In this document: positions 39,554-50,877 of the stretch, piece by piece | Layout of the letters: every line of letters begins with the position of its first letter | How positions within the stretch are numbered: position 1 is the first letter of the stretch | Assembly (NCBI GenBank): GCA_038025085.1 | Contig: CM076139.1 | Span: 19,733,307 to 19,797,306, forward strand | From: Tetragonia tetragonoides | Lineage: Eukaryota; Streptophyta; Magnoliopsida; Caryophyllales; Aizoaceae | Reading direction: 5' to 3' | Length of the DNA stretch: 64,000 nucleotides | Position numbers and translations under genes: made by a program | The notes under the pieces: model-generated | What the model was told of the DNA's origin: nothing | The model's database searches: none | Seen by the model: only the letters and a program-made list of their open reading frames with translations

Positions 39554-40983
39554 ATGGAAACCTTCTTCAAATTAATGGTAACGAACTTCTATGCGGTTAA
39601 GATGGTACGTAATATATTAGTTTACATTAGTGTTCATTCTTTGTGTTATTTGTATCTTTGTTTGAAATGCAAAATTGTTACTTATTTTATTTTTTAGAGA
39701 ATTCCGCGTTCGTTTTGGGCAGTGTATGGTGGTGAATTTGATAACCTTTATTTTTTAAGAACACCTGTTTCGGATGAGAGGAAGTGGACAATCAGGACTA
39801 GGAGGAAGGGTGATGATTTTTGGTTTTTTGAAGGTTGGAGTGTTTTTGTGAATGAAAATAATGTGGGTAGTAGTTATTTTTTATTTTTCAAATATAAGGG
39901 TGAATCAACATTTCGTGTTAATATATTGGACCTTATTGCGGTGGAGATACCTTACAAAATATTCTGGGAGGAAAACCTTGGTGGAGATGGTGATGTCGTG
40001 GGGGTTGTTCAAAGGGATGATTCTGATGGTCGTCAAGCCATTGTGAGAATGGTTGATAGGCCTGATGTTTAAGATCGTTGTGTTGTGCTAGAGCCCAAGA
40101 ATAGTTGTGATGATGATAATAGTGATATGTCAGTGGAGATCATAGGTGAAACGTGGGTTTCTGTTGACGCTAGCAATGATGATGATGATGATGATTATGA
40201 CGATGATGATATGTTCAAGAGGAGTCCGAGTCTCGCCTGGCTCGTAAGGTTGATGATGGTGAGGGTGAAGCAGGAAATGCTGTCAATGCTGGTGGTGGTG
40301 CTCCCTTTCAAATTGAACGGTCAGTTAAATGTGTAGCTGTAATTATATGTTTGTTTTACATATGATAGATTTCTTATACATGAAAGTTGGGATTGTGTTG
40401 TTGTAGAACCGTTGCGCATTGTGTCATTGGCATCAATGCGTAGACAAGTAGGCGATGACGAGATCAAAAGCGCATCGACTAGGGCCGACAAATTCATCAG
40501 AACCTATGCTAGACTTCGCATCCCTACATTTAAGAAAACTTTACCACCCGCTGAAGTGTACACTGGATTGTATTTGGTAAGTTAATTTGTACAAATTTTC
40601 ATTTATATATATAGTAACTAGATAATTCAATAACAGTACCTGAAATTTGTAGTAAGTCTTGTCATGTTTTTATTGCAGACAATCTCAAAAAGTTGGGCAA
40701 TTGAGCACTTGGGTCGTAAGGATTATCAACTGTCATTGTGCATTGAGGGTGATGTAAACCGAAAATGTGATGTTTGGTGTCGTTGGAAGGGAGGACCCCT
40801 AAATATCGATACTGCTATCTGTTACAAGGTTGGAGGGAGTTTGTCAGGGATAATGCACTTGAGTCCGATGATGTTTGCGTTTTTCTGTTATATGATGCAA
40901 GTGCTGGGTATCCCAAACCCCTTTTGGCTGTTAATATTTTCCGGGTTGTATCTCCCCCGGCTGGTTTGGTTGTGAACTATTGA
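39554..40983 (+). pseudogene. Two-domain B3 (REM-like) transcription factor gene
   Basis: B3 domains bind DNA; the REM subfamily often has several and acts in reproductive meristems. Exon 1 is 39,554-39,604 (METFFKLMVTNF) with a GTACGT donor. Exon 2 starts at 39,698 with RIPRSFWAVYGG and completes the first B3 domain (FFEGWSVFVNENNVG, then FRVNILD). After an Asp-rich linker, a third exon (about 40,406-40,576) carries RIPTFKKTLPP and TGLYL. A fourth (from 40,679) completes the second B3 domain with TISKSWAIEHL and GWREFVRDNALESDDVCVF, ending at 40,983. Lesions: TAA at 40,070 (CAA would fit), a frame change after the Asp run near 40,205, and one near 40,790. It starts 490 bp downstream of the FRS gene on the same strand. 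The gene is decayed but every domain is traceable. Confidence 0.75.
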
Positions 40984-41580
40984 ATTATAGTATGATATGT
41001 GTATGGTAGAACAGTAGAACATGAATTAATTATTTTGACAATGGCTGATGGTACTAAATTCAAAATTTTGGTCGCTGGTACTATGAATATGGTACATCCA
41101 TCTGTGGGATGTGCTGTTCATTAGTGATCCTAATGGTACTAGAGACTATGTGTTGTTCGTAGTGTTATTAATGGTACTGTGGTACTAGTTTCAAATTTTG
41201 GATGATGTTAGATATGAAACTAGTACATGCATTTGTATAAGGGTACTTGAAACACTTGAACATGCATGTAATGTTATATTATGTAATATAATGGTTAGTT
41301 TAACAGATTTAGTTGTTAGTGTGACAGATCCCCTATCAGGGAACATTTGGATGTCATATGTTGTAGTTGGTCACTATGTATGTCAACATTGTTTGACAAG
41401 CAATATTACATGACATATGATAGATAAAACATACAGTGAAACCAGAGACTAAATAAACTAGTAAAATGTACAATTGTTATTCAAAGTATTTGGCAATTGT
41501 ACATAACTACATACTTGGATCCTATATGGCAGCATTATAAGTAACACAAACAAAGTACGTCCTAGTAAAACATAGTCTAT
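40984..41580. other. Spacer between the B3 gene and the F-box-like gene
   Basis: AT-rich sequence with repeated ggtacta words (41,050-41,195). It holds the 3' flanks of two converging genes and nothing else I can support. Confidence 0.5.
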
Positions 41581-42096
41581 CTACATATTCCCATTGAGGA
41601 GGAACATTTGAAGTTGCACCATACAATATGCGCAATTCACATATTCGGGATTGTTGTGGGGGTAAGGAATGTCTTCAAACATTGTCCAATGACCGTAACC
41701 TGCTTCCGGACAGAGCTTCTCAACGGGGGCGTTGAAAATGAATGGTTGGGCGACATCAGTCATCAACCTAAGGCGTAAACGAAAACCATTAAGGTCATAT
41801 CGACCGTTTGGAGAGCGGGCAAATTGAAGAAGTATTATGAGTCCGCTTACCTTGTCATTCCCAAAGTCAATTACTCCTATCACATACTTTGCAAATAAGA
41901 ATCCCAAATCCTTAGCCAATTTCAAAGAATTTCGGCCTTCCTCTTGTTTGGAATCTTCAAAGTAGTAGTGAATTCCAACTGCCGTCAACGCATCAACATT
42001 AGTATCTTTAGCCAATGTCATGATTTCTGATTGGCGGCGTTTGGGGAGTTTTTTGAGGGGCTTGAAAAAGAAATCAGGAACACTAAATTCAATCAT
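41581..42096 (-). CDS. F-box-like protein of the At2g35280 type, short and intact
   Basis: F-box proteins recruit substrates to SCF ubiquitin ligases. The frame is open for 171 codons from ATG 42,096. It begins VPDFFFKPLKKLPKRRQSEI, a weak F-box-like start (Leu-Pro, then a helix). NSLKLAKDLGFLFAKYVIGV follows, a helical repeat like that of At2g35280-type proteins, where the region after the F-box resembles a Sel1-like pair of helices. It ends with YVNCAYCMVQLQMF, matching the Cys-containing end of that family. A TATAAATA box lies 70 bp upstream. The length is below that of most family members, so it may lack part of the N-terminus. It converges on the B3 gene. Function is not testable from sequence; the family call is moderate. 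Confidence 0.5.
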   Translation of the reverse strand: MIEFSVPDFFFKPLKKLPKRRQSEIMTLAKDTNVDALTAVGIHYYFEDSKQEEGRNSLKLAKDLGFLFAKYVIGVIDFGNDKVSGLIILLQFARSPNGRYDLNGFRLRLRLMTDVAQPFIFNAPVEKLCPEAGYGHWTMFEDIPYPHNNPEYVNCAYCMVQLQMFLLNGNM

Positions 42097-42165
42097 ATTG
42101 GGTATATGATATAAATTACAATTACAATTGGAGGGATGTTGGAATTGGAGAAGGGGTAAGGACCT

Positions 42166-42173
42166 TATTTATA
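42166..42173 (-). promoter_or_regulatory. TATA box of the F-box-like gene
   Basis: TATAAATA on the minus strand, 70 bp before the ATG, with an AG-rich leader between. It supports the chosen start and suggests that the ORF is, or recently was, transcribed. Confidence 0.55.
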
Positions 42174-42250
42174 GGAAATGAGGATGCACACAATTTGAAG
42201 TTATGAGTGGTTATTTACAATTTTACAGTAGTTAAAAGGATAAATTTTGA

Positions 42251-42945
42251 CAGTATGCACGTGTCAATGTAGTAGTAAACGTTATTGTACGAAAGAGTAA
42301 AAGCGTAACTTGTCATTTTATGACTAATTCACTTAATTTGAAAAATGTGCTATTATTATTGAAAAATTGCAATACTAATAAGTATTGGCACTATGTACGT
42401 GTCACTAATTTACTTAAATAGAAAATCAATGTCAAATTCAATTACATTTTTAAGAATATAATAATAATAATACCAAAAACATAATTAATTACTACTTGAT
42501 TCCCAAACAATAAAAATGATAATATTTAAATTATATATAATTATATAATTAAAAATAGTTGAAAGAAAGTCTTATTTTTGAGAGAAGTTAAAAGGAAATC
42601 TTTATATAACTCAAAATCAGTTAAAAGGAAACATAATAGCAGTATCTACGTGTCAAGACCGTAGTAAACGCCATTGCATAAACAAGTAAGTACTCATCAT
42701 TATATAATAAATTTAATAGTATCTACGTGTCAAGACCGTAGTAAATTTAATAATAATATAATTAAAAAACAGTTGAAAGGAAGTCTTATTTTCGAGAGTA
42801 GTTGAAAGGACATAAAAAGGAAATCTTTATGTAATTCCAAATCAGTTAAAAGAAAACACATTTCTGTAATTCCAATTCCAAATCAGTTAAAAGGAAACAT
42901 AATAGTAGTACCTACGTGCCAGGGACGTAGTAAACGCCATTGTAT
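42251..42945. repeat. Degenerate tandem repeats with a CTACGTGYCARGRMCGTAG core
   Basis: The core followed by TAAAC occurs near 42,257, 42,655, 42,723 and 42,911, in most copies preceded by cagttaaaaggaaacataa. Spacing is irregular (about 400, 70 and 190 bp), so local duplications were layered. The ACGTG in each core resembles a G-box half. It lies upstream of the F-box-like gene and of the Ulp1-like gene, which diverge. Confidence 0.65.
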
Positions 42946-43243
42946 GATGAAGTAAGTACTCATCATTAAATAATAATAAATATAATCGTCATACAATAAC
43001 ATTACACCTTAGCCACTTTTAAAACAGTTAATATTTATCCATACTTTACGCACATTTAAAACACTTCATATTATCCATTACTGAAAGAGGTGAGATGGAC
43101 TGGTGTATCCCATAAACTTCCATTACTGAAAGACGGTGACGTCTTTTTTTAGTTAATATCTTCCCGTAGTCCCTTTCCATTACTTTGGCTAAGTCAGAAA
43201 CAAATTGAAAGAGCTCAATTTGAAAATGAGACAGAAAAGCGAT

Positions 43244-43245
<2 letters not shown>

Positions 43246-43274
<29 letters not shown>
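43246..43274. repeat. (GA)n microsatellite in the leader region of the Ulp1-like gene
   Basis: A run of 29 bases of AG/GA followed by further GAGAGCGA words to about 43,310. GA/CT tracts are common in plant 5' leaders, and the Ulp1-like start codon is 0.7 kb downstream. Confidence 0.85.
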
Positions 43275-43278
<4 letters not shown>

Positions 43279-44045
43279 TGGAGAGCGATAGAGTGAGAGA
43301 GAGCGATCGATCTGTTGTAAATTACGCATCATCTTTGTGAAGGATTGTAAGTTTGAAGTTATAGTTTGGTGTAGTGCTGTGGAATTGGGAAAGAAGGAAG
43401 TTAAACCGTAGTTTGTAGTGATTGATATGTAAACTCTAGAATGGGAAGATAAAGAAGGAGGGCCAATTTCTTAACTCCTGGGGTCTTTCACTAAGTTTCT
43501 CATCGCTGAGGAACCGTCAACTTGTTCTCCAAATCTTAGAGTTAAGTGAAGCATTTAAGATGATTAGCCAATATTAGCATGATCAGAAAGGAAGCCGTTT
43601 ATTGATTGAATTAGTAAGCGAAATTGATGTACTTGAATGTCGACATTGTTGATATTATTTATGAGAGTGTGTAAATGAATGGATTACAATTGAAATTGTT
43701 GAGTTATTTGATGAGATAGTTAAATTAATTATGTTACAATTGAAGTGTTTTAATTTGATTACAACAGATAGTTTTTTGCATGTAGTTAAAATATCTGTTA
43801 AAATAACCTTGTTATTGGTAAAGAGATGATTGTATATGAGGTTTTGCACTTTTTATTTTATAAGAGGTATTGTACTTGTCATTTTATAAGAGGTATTGTA
43901 CTTTACAGATTATCATGAAATGGTTTTAAATCAGCAGTTGTGAATTTGGTAGTTTTGTGTTGGGCAAGTGGTTGTAAATTTAAGAGAAGGTTATTAATTT
44001 GTTGGAATATTGTCATTAATTAGTTTTAATACATATGTAACAGAT

Positions 44046-44446
44046 ATGGGGGGAGCTAGGAAAATTGTAGTTAGAAAAAAGGATGGGAGGCGGAATGTAC
44101 AATCATCCGAGAAGTTAGAAAAAAAGAAGGAAAAGTTGCGGTACCCTAAGAGGTTTATGGGAATGAATGAAAGAGGTGGTAGGGAAAGTGGGATTGTTAG
44201 TGATAGATCTTCTCCAAGTCATAGTGGGAGGGTTGAAGGTAGTGTTTTGAATGGTTGTGGGAGTGGAAGTGAATGGGTTAAGGGTTGTGGCAGTGGCAAT
44301 GGTAGGGTCAGTGTGAATGAAAGTGCCAGTTGCAGTGGCAGCAGTAAGGGCAGTTTTAATGTAAAAGGCAGTGTAAGGGAGGAACAAACAATTGGAACCC
44401 CAATACAAGTGCTTGAGCGTACATATGAAACGTTGGTTATTAGTAG

Positions 44447-44477
<31 letters not shown>

Positions 44478-45400
44478 GATGGAGTGAATCATGATGATGA
44501 TGGAGTGGATGATGATGTTGATGGTGGGAATGATTATGATGAATTCAATGATGATGATGAAGTCAATGATGATGTTGAAGTCATTGATGATGATGATGAA
44601 GTCAATGATGAGGTTGAAGTCAATGATGATGATGATGGTGAACAGAAAAGCTCTCGTGAAGATGATCAATTCAATGTGAAAACCTCAGGTGGTCGTCAAG
44701 TTGTAAATGAAGTAAAGAGACGACGTTCAGCGAGGCTTAGTAATGATGTTTGTGAAAATGAAAATAATAAGAGGCGTAAAAGTGAGAGAAGTGTCCATAG
44801 AGAAAACCTCGGTGGTCTTAACGACTAAGATTGGAGAATAATTCAGTTCATTACTGATGGTCGAGCTGGTGGTCAGAGGTATGTGTTCAATTGAATTAAA
44901 AATCTTTATTGAATATCTGATATTAGCGAGTTTAGGGTTGTTGTATATTTAATTTGTAAACCGTAAATTATATATATTGTGTTTTGAAATAGGATGGTTG
45001 TTGTGGATGTTGGTCCTCACTTTGTTTTGAAATCTGACTTGATGACCCTAGCTAGGGGCCGGGAGTGGATGAACAGTGGGGTAAGTGTAATGATATTTGT
45101 TTCATAGTTGTCTTCATCTGAAGATATTGTATTAATCAAAGTTTTCCATGTTCAGGTTGCAAGTGTTTGGTGTTTCATTAAGAATGTTGTGTGGAACTCA
45201 CAACGGGCAGGACGATATATTTTTCATCCTTTGTGTGGGGTATAAGTTTATATTTTGCAAGTTGTTTTACTAATTGTATGTCTTATTTTTTGGAGCCATG
45301 TATTTATTTCTTTTATCGATGAATGCAGAGTTTGGCCATTAAGCTTACTCTAGGAGAATTTCTTATCAATTATTCAAAACTACAACAATTGCCAGAGTTT
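44046..45400 (+). pseudogene. Ulp1-like gene, part 1 (N-terminal exons)
   Basis: Exon 1 encodes a basic start (MGGARKIVVRKKDGRR), Gly/Ser-rich sequence and a long Asp/Glu tract. Exons 2-4 encode VVVDVGPHFVLKSDLMTLA, VASVWCFIKNVVW and AIKLTLGEFLINYSKLQQLP, the region preceding the catalytic domain in plant Ulp1-like proteins. Phases across the four introns agree. Exon 4 is cut at 45,400 by the LINE. Confidence 0.75.
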
Positions 45401-45703
45401 ATTTTATTTTATTTTATTTTTTTTTTGTTTTTGGAATGTAAATTTGATTTCATTACTTCCAAAGATTTTGATCTACAATCAGCTCAAATTGTCGCTACAA
45501 ACTCTGAAAACAAAACATCCACTAGCCCCTAGGAAAATAAACCTAGTAATGAGTAGCTACAAAGGCATCAGAGCCCATACCCAACACACCTTCTAAGAAG
45601 GGTTTTTAGGTATGAGCCAATATCATGTGCTTGCTATTCATTTCACAAGATAACAACCAGTGTATTACAGTAATCTCAAGCTAAACAACAATAAAATCAT
45701 AGC

Positions 45704-48700
45704 TTAGCAAAAATAATTGAGGTGGTTCTTGAAGAAAGTTCCAACTCTTTTATCTTTAGCAGCAGCCGCTCTAGCATGCAGATTCGAGATAATCAGCCTC
45801 ATAATACAGTCAACTGTGCTCTTCCTAGCTTGGAAAAGCCTCATGTTCCTCTCCTGCCAAGTGAAATAAATCACTGCTGAGACACAAGCACACACTGTTT
45901 TGTCCTTCACTTTCCTACTGCTGAAACTCCCCCAGATCTGCATATAAACCTTTGGCCACTGCCACTGGACTGGGGTGATGTCCAGCCATAGAAATACTTT
46001 GGCCCATAACTGAGATACAAATTGGCATTCAAAGAAAACATGCTGAAATGTTTCTTCATTTTTACAGCAGAGGCAGTAGATGCTTGGCCCCTGTATGCCA
46101 AGTTTGAACAAGTTCTTCCATATTGGCAATCTTTCCTGTATGCAAAGCCACAAAATAAATTTTCACCGAGGCAATGCAAGGTGGTTTTAAACTAGGTTTG
46201 CCCATGGCTTTCTGTGATGAGTAGGCAGCAGGTGCTTGTATGCCTTACTAACTTTATAACTTTGGCAATTGCATACAAAAATCTTCAAATCATCTTTGAT
46301 GTTGAATAGCTTTTGGATGAGCCAGGCAGATTGCTTGGGCTTATCCATGGTCCAAAAATCTTTGTCCTTGATATAATAGGCATTAATCCATCTAATCCAC
46401 AACTTCTCTTGCGTGTGTTGAATATCCCATAATAGTTTCCCTAAGGAAGACTTATTCCAAATCCTGAAGTTGAAGATGCCTAACCCTCCTGGAGAAGCAG
46501 GTATACACAGATCATCCCAAGCCACAAGTGCTCTGTGGCTGGGCTCAGCAGGATCAGTTCATAAAAACCTCCTGCAAGTCTGCTCAATACTGAGGATAAC
46601 TGCAATTGGGATGTGAAAGAATTGCCCCCAAAAATTTTGCAAGGAAAATAGTACAGACTTGATCAGTTGCAATCTGCCAGCATATGATAAAAATTTTGAG
46701 GTCCAGGACTGAATTCTATTAGTAACTCTCTGAATTAGGGGGTCATAATGAGTGATCTGAAGCTTTTTTGAAGTAAGGGGCACCCCTAAATATCTAAAGG
46801 GGAGATATCCCTCATGCATTCCCATTTTGTCAATAATAGCCAGTTTATCATCAATATGAACCCCTCCAAAGTAAATTTCAGATTTATTTTCATTAGCCTC
46901 CAACCCTGAGCAAGATGAGAATAACATAAACTTTTCAAACAAGAGCTTGGTCTCCTCTAGAGAACATTAGCAAATCATGTGCAAAGATGCAATGAACCAA
47001 GGAGAACTTTTTGCATCTTGGATGGTAGTTGAACTCAGCTTCAGTCTGTAGGCCTCTCAAACATCTTGAAAGGTAGTCCATAGCAATCACAAAGAGGTAT
47101 GCGGAGAAGGGGTCCCCTTGCCTCAACCCCCTCTTAGCACAAAAGGGAGCCAAAGGAGTACCATTGAATAGGATTGAATAACTGACAGTAGAGTAGCACA
47201 TTTTAATCCAATTCACAAACTTAACAGGGAAATGCATTCCCTTGAGAACTTGCTGTAGAAAGGCCCATTCCAGTGAGTCATAGGCTTTCCTAAGGTCAAT
47301 CTTAAGAGTGCACCTAGGTGAGATGCTCTTCCTTTCATAGTGTTTAATCAATTCATGCGCAAGAATGATGTTATCACCAATAAATCTACCTTTGATGAAA
47401 GTCGACTGTTGTAGCTGTATCAAATCATGCAGAACAATACTAATCCTATTTGCAAGTGCTTTAGATAAGATTTTATAAAACACGTTACAACAAGCAATGG
47501 GTCTGTAGTCACTAACATATTTAGGATTAGCTTTTTTAGGCGCCAAAGTAATTGAGGTACAATTGAGAGCTTTTAGCATGTTACCTGAATGAAGGATGCT
47601 AGTAATGGCTTGAGTGATATCAGCTCCAATTAGCCCCCAAGAACTTTTATAGAAAGAAGCAGTGAACCCATTAGGTCCTGGAGCCTTGTCATCATCCATC
47701 TCCCATAGAGCTCTCTTTATCTCTTAAGGAGTGAATTCAGCACAGATTGCAACTTGTTGTTCATCAGATAAGTGTCCTCCCTCTCTCATAACATCCGGAT
47801 CAATAGATGGTAGCTCAGAAGCAGAAGCCCCCATCATGTTACTGAAGTAACTTTGAAACTCAGCTTTGACTTGATCAGGGCTGAATAGTTTCACTCCAGC
47901 TGCTGTGTAAATAGTAGATATTTTGTTATTGGCCTTTCTACTCTTCACACAAGCATGGAAAAATCTCGAATTATCATCACCAGCTTTAATACAATTGAGT
48001 TTGGATTTTTGTCTAATGATAAGTTTTTCAGTCTCTCTTAGCTTATGCAGGTTTCTCATCTCTGTCTGCTCATTCTCAATAAGTGAAGGGTTAAATTTGT
48101 CTGCTGCCAGCTGTATCTGTGCCTGAATTAGATCAACCTGGGCCTTCTTCAGTTTTTCTTCAAAATGAGGACAGTATAGGTGAGATCGTTTTATTGCTTA
48201 CTTCACATTCTTGTGCTTCTGCAGCACACAAAACATTTTGGATCCTAGCCCATCAAACTACCACCCATTTTCAACAATGCTGAAGTAGTCAGGGCTAGCA
48301 GTCCATGTATTAAAAAACCTGAAGGGCTTTCTCTCTTGCTGTGGTTCTTGTTGAATTGTGATGCTGGCTGGGGAATGATCAGAAATACAGGGTGCCAGGA
48401 AGTCAGCTTCAATGCTGGGGTATGTAGAAATCCATTCATAATTTCCTAGAACTCGATCAATTTTACTATAAACTCTATCATGCATTTCATGTCTATTGCA
48501 CCAAGTGTAGTCCATGCCTTTTGCTCTAATATCCTCAAGATTCAGTTTATGGTAAAGGTCATGTAACTCTCCAGTGCCAGAAAAATTCTCACCAAATTGT
48601 ACTCTATCAGCCACTGTTAGTGTAGCATTAAAGTCACCACCAACAAGCCAAGGCTCAAAAATATTTCTTCCCAGATTTTCAATGTCTTGCCAACAAGCAT

Positions 48701-49039
48701 GTCTGACATTTGCATCATTTCTAGCATACACAACAGTTAAAATAAATGAAATACCAGTATGATAACTCAATCTCAAGTGTGCATACTGATCAGAGGCAGC
48801 AAGCACTTGCACCTGTAGGATAGATGGATCCTAGGCAACCCAGATTCTGCCATTTGGTGCCTCACCATGGTTACACAAGTGCAGCCAATTATTCATTAAT
48901 TTACTAGCAATTTTAGTAAATTTATAAGCTTTCACTCTAATCTCAAGGAACACAATAAAAGTGGCAGAACATATTTCCTAACCTCTCTCAATTTAGAGGG
49001 TTTATTCATCCCTTGCACATTCCAAAGTAAAATCTTCAT
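45704..49039 (-). pseudogene. LINE ORF2: endonuclease, RT, zf-RVT
   Basis: The start at 49,039 reads MKILLWNVQGMNKPSKLREV, the endonuclease N-terminus. VGGDFNATL lies near 48,640 and ISDHSPASI near 48,370. The RT begins with DKAPGPNGFTASFYK (about 47,690) and has GLRQGDPFSAYLF. The catalytic box is FAHD instead of FADD (CAT codon at 46,977-46,979), losing an essential metal-binding Asp. The RT thumb and zf-RVT (CCKNEETFQHVFFEC near 46,060) follow to 45,704. Stops or frame changes occur near 48,830, 48,240, 47,720, 46,935, 46,550 and 46,170. Unlike the LINE at 11.9 kb it ends without RNase H. Confidence 0.88.
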
Positions 49040-49371
49040 AGGGAGTTACGTGTGTCTGGGGGTTTACCTCCCTTATCAACTCCCCTGGCAGCTTCACACT
49101 CAGTGTCTATTGATGTACCAGTTAGGCTTACATCAGGCTCAATTATCACATATGTTTCATCAGTTACTTGCAGCAAAGTGAAGGAGTTATGCAGAGCTAC
49201 ATTAGCATCACGTCCTCTAGCAAGACTCTGCCATCTCAGCTCCTCTCTAGAAAAGATTATTCCCTCTAGCTCAGGGATAGTCTCAAGGTCAGTTTATGAA
49301 GCTGGTATCTCAACTGGAGGGCTATCCGTATCCACAGCTATTGGACCTGCTGTAGCAACTCTAGGCTGCTA

Positions 49372-50510
49372 TTGAGCAACCTGCCTTTTCTTTCTCCTCC
49401 TGCGCACAGGTCTTTCACCTTGTGTTTGAGGATTAGCATTACAGTGCTCCTCAATATGACCAAATTTTCTACAGCCCTGACAATAAGCAGGCTTCCACTC
49501 ATAAACAATGTCTTGTTTAATCACCAGACCCTCGTCATCTTCATGCCATACTCCATCTTTGTAAGGAAGGGTAATGTCAATATCAACAAGCATACGGGCA
49601 TAGGAAACTCTTTCTAACTCAGCAGTGACCCTGTCCACATGAAGAGGTTTGCCTAAACAGCTGCCAATACGGCTTAGAGAGTCAAGGGACCAGCAATTTA
49701 GTGGCAAGTTTGGGAGCTGTATCCACAGTGGGACTGTCCTGTATCTAGCAGGATCCATAACAAAGTTTGCAGACCATTCACATAGCACAAGAGGCTTAGC
49801 ATTGAAAGCATAAGGGCCTCTATTAAGAACTTCATTCTTATCTTCCATAGAATGAAACCGGAATATAAAATAACCCTCCTCGTGGAGGTAGCATTTAGGC
49901 CTGTGCACAAAATTCCAATATGATTCTACAAAGTTTTCCATCTGACTAAAGTATGGGGCATCTCCTAAACGAAACCAATTAAAGCAGTTTCCTAGCGCTT
50001 ATTCGCCAAATCAAGCTCCTTTTTCTGCAATTTCGCAATCCCTTTACCCTCTTTTATCATAGGTGGAATGAATTTGAGTTTAAAGGATTCTTGAGCAATT
50101 CGATTTGCAGGGACCCTAATAACAGGTTCAGGTTCAGGGTTAGAACATACCTCAAGATGGGTCACCAGGGAGGGCACAATCAGCTCCGGGGTAGTCTCAA
50201 GACCCAGATGAAGTGGCAGCGTCCCAAATGTCAGCGGATTAATTCCAACTACCGGAGTAGTCATATCCGTTAGGGTGGCCGGAGACCCTGCTCGAGGAGT
50301 TGGCACCATCACAAGTTGTCTAGCAGCTCGTGGTTGCGGATTCGTTCCTGAATCCTCATATCCAGGAAGACCCCGTGATAATGAACTATAGCATCCTAGG
50401 TTTTCCACGTCTGTTACTTCGTCACCTCGATTCTCCTCATTCTCAGATAGAAATTCTCCCAAAGTCACTGTAGTAGTTGAAGCTTTCTTCTTCCCCATCA
50501 ATGGAAGCAA
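49372..50510 (-). pseudogene. LINE ORF1: DUF4283 and zinc knuckle
   Basis: The first open part (50,510-49,992, from MLPLMGKKK) is a Ser/Pro-rich leader. After a stop and frame break near 49,990 the DUF4283 region reads MENFVESYWNFVHRPKCYLH, YFIFRF, then VPLWIQLPNLPLNCW. It is followed by a zinc knuckle CQGCRKFGHIEEHC (about 49,430-49,470) and an Arg/Lys-rich end. The domain order is standard for plant L1 ORF1, whose product binds element RNA. Confidence 0.85.
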
Positions 50511-50556
50511 CTCACAATAGCCTTCTCAGCATATCGTGCACCGCCAGAGCATTCTA

Positions 50557-50877
50557 ACAGTTGCTAGAGTTTAACAAGGCCCTTGATGATTTTCATGTCA
50601 GCCCACATAATTGCAAACATGTAAGATGAATTGAGAAATTAATGCCACTAGTGTTTGCAAAAGAGCAGGTGTAAGTGTTAAAATATGTTTTCATTTCGTA
50701 TGTGAAGCCAAACACTGGTGGGGGTTGCACTTTGATATGCAGGACAAGATAATTACAAAGTTGGATTCCATTCCCTCTTTTCCAAATGAAATTGAGATGG
50801 GGAAAGTGATAAATTTACCCATTGTTAGTTTAGTTATTAGTTGTAGTAGGCCTGGTGGTTAAGACCTGGTGGTTAAG
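50557..50877 (+). pseudogene. Ulp1-like gene, part 2 (catalytic His and Asp)
   Basis: This 320 bp island between the LINE and the Athila element completes exon 4 (KALDDFHVS, donor GTAAGATG near 50,636). It then carries an exon with FVCEAKHWWGLHFDMQDK and TKLDSIPSFPNEIE. His 50,713 and Asp 50,764 are 17 residues apart. The last five bases (ttaag, 50,873-50,877) are the left target duplication of the Athila element, which entered the following intron. Confidence 0.78.

Larger units (their letters stand above)
45401..50556 (-). mobile_element. L1-type LINE inserted in exon 4 of the Ulp1-like gene
   Basis: Flanks are a 16 bp target duplication with two transitions: acaattgccagagttt (45,385-45,400) and acagttgctagagttt (50,557-50,572). 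The plus-strand left end is T-rich (the element's A tail). ORF1 has DUF4283 and a zinc knuckle; ORF2 has endonuclease, RT and zf-RVT. ORF1 starts close to the right boundary, so the copy is nearly full length at 5.2 kb. The mismatched duplication and many ORF lesions make it the oldest of the three insertions in this gene. Confidence 0.9.

Noticed and set aside
44115..44669. Ile-rich reading frame on the minus strand
   Set aside because: It is the complement of the GAT-encoded Asp tract of the Ulp1-like exon 1.
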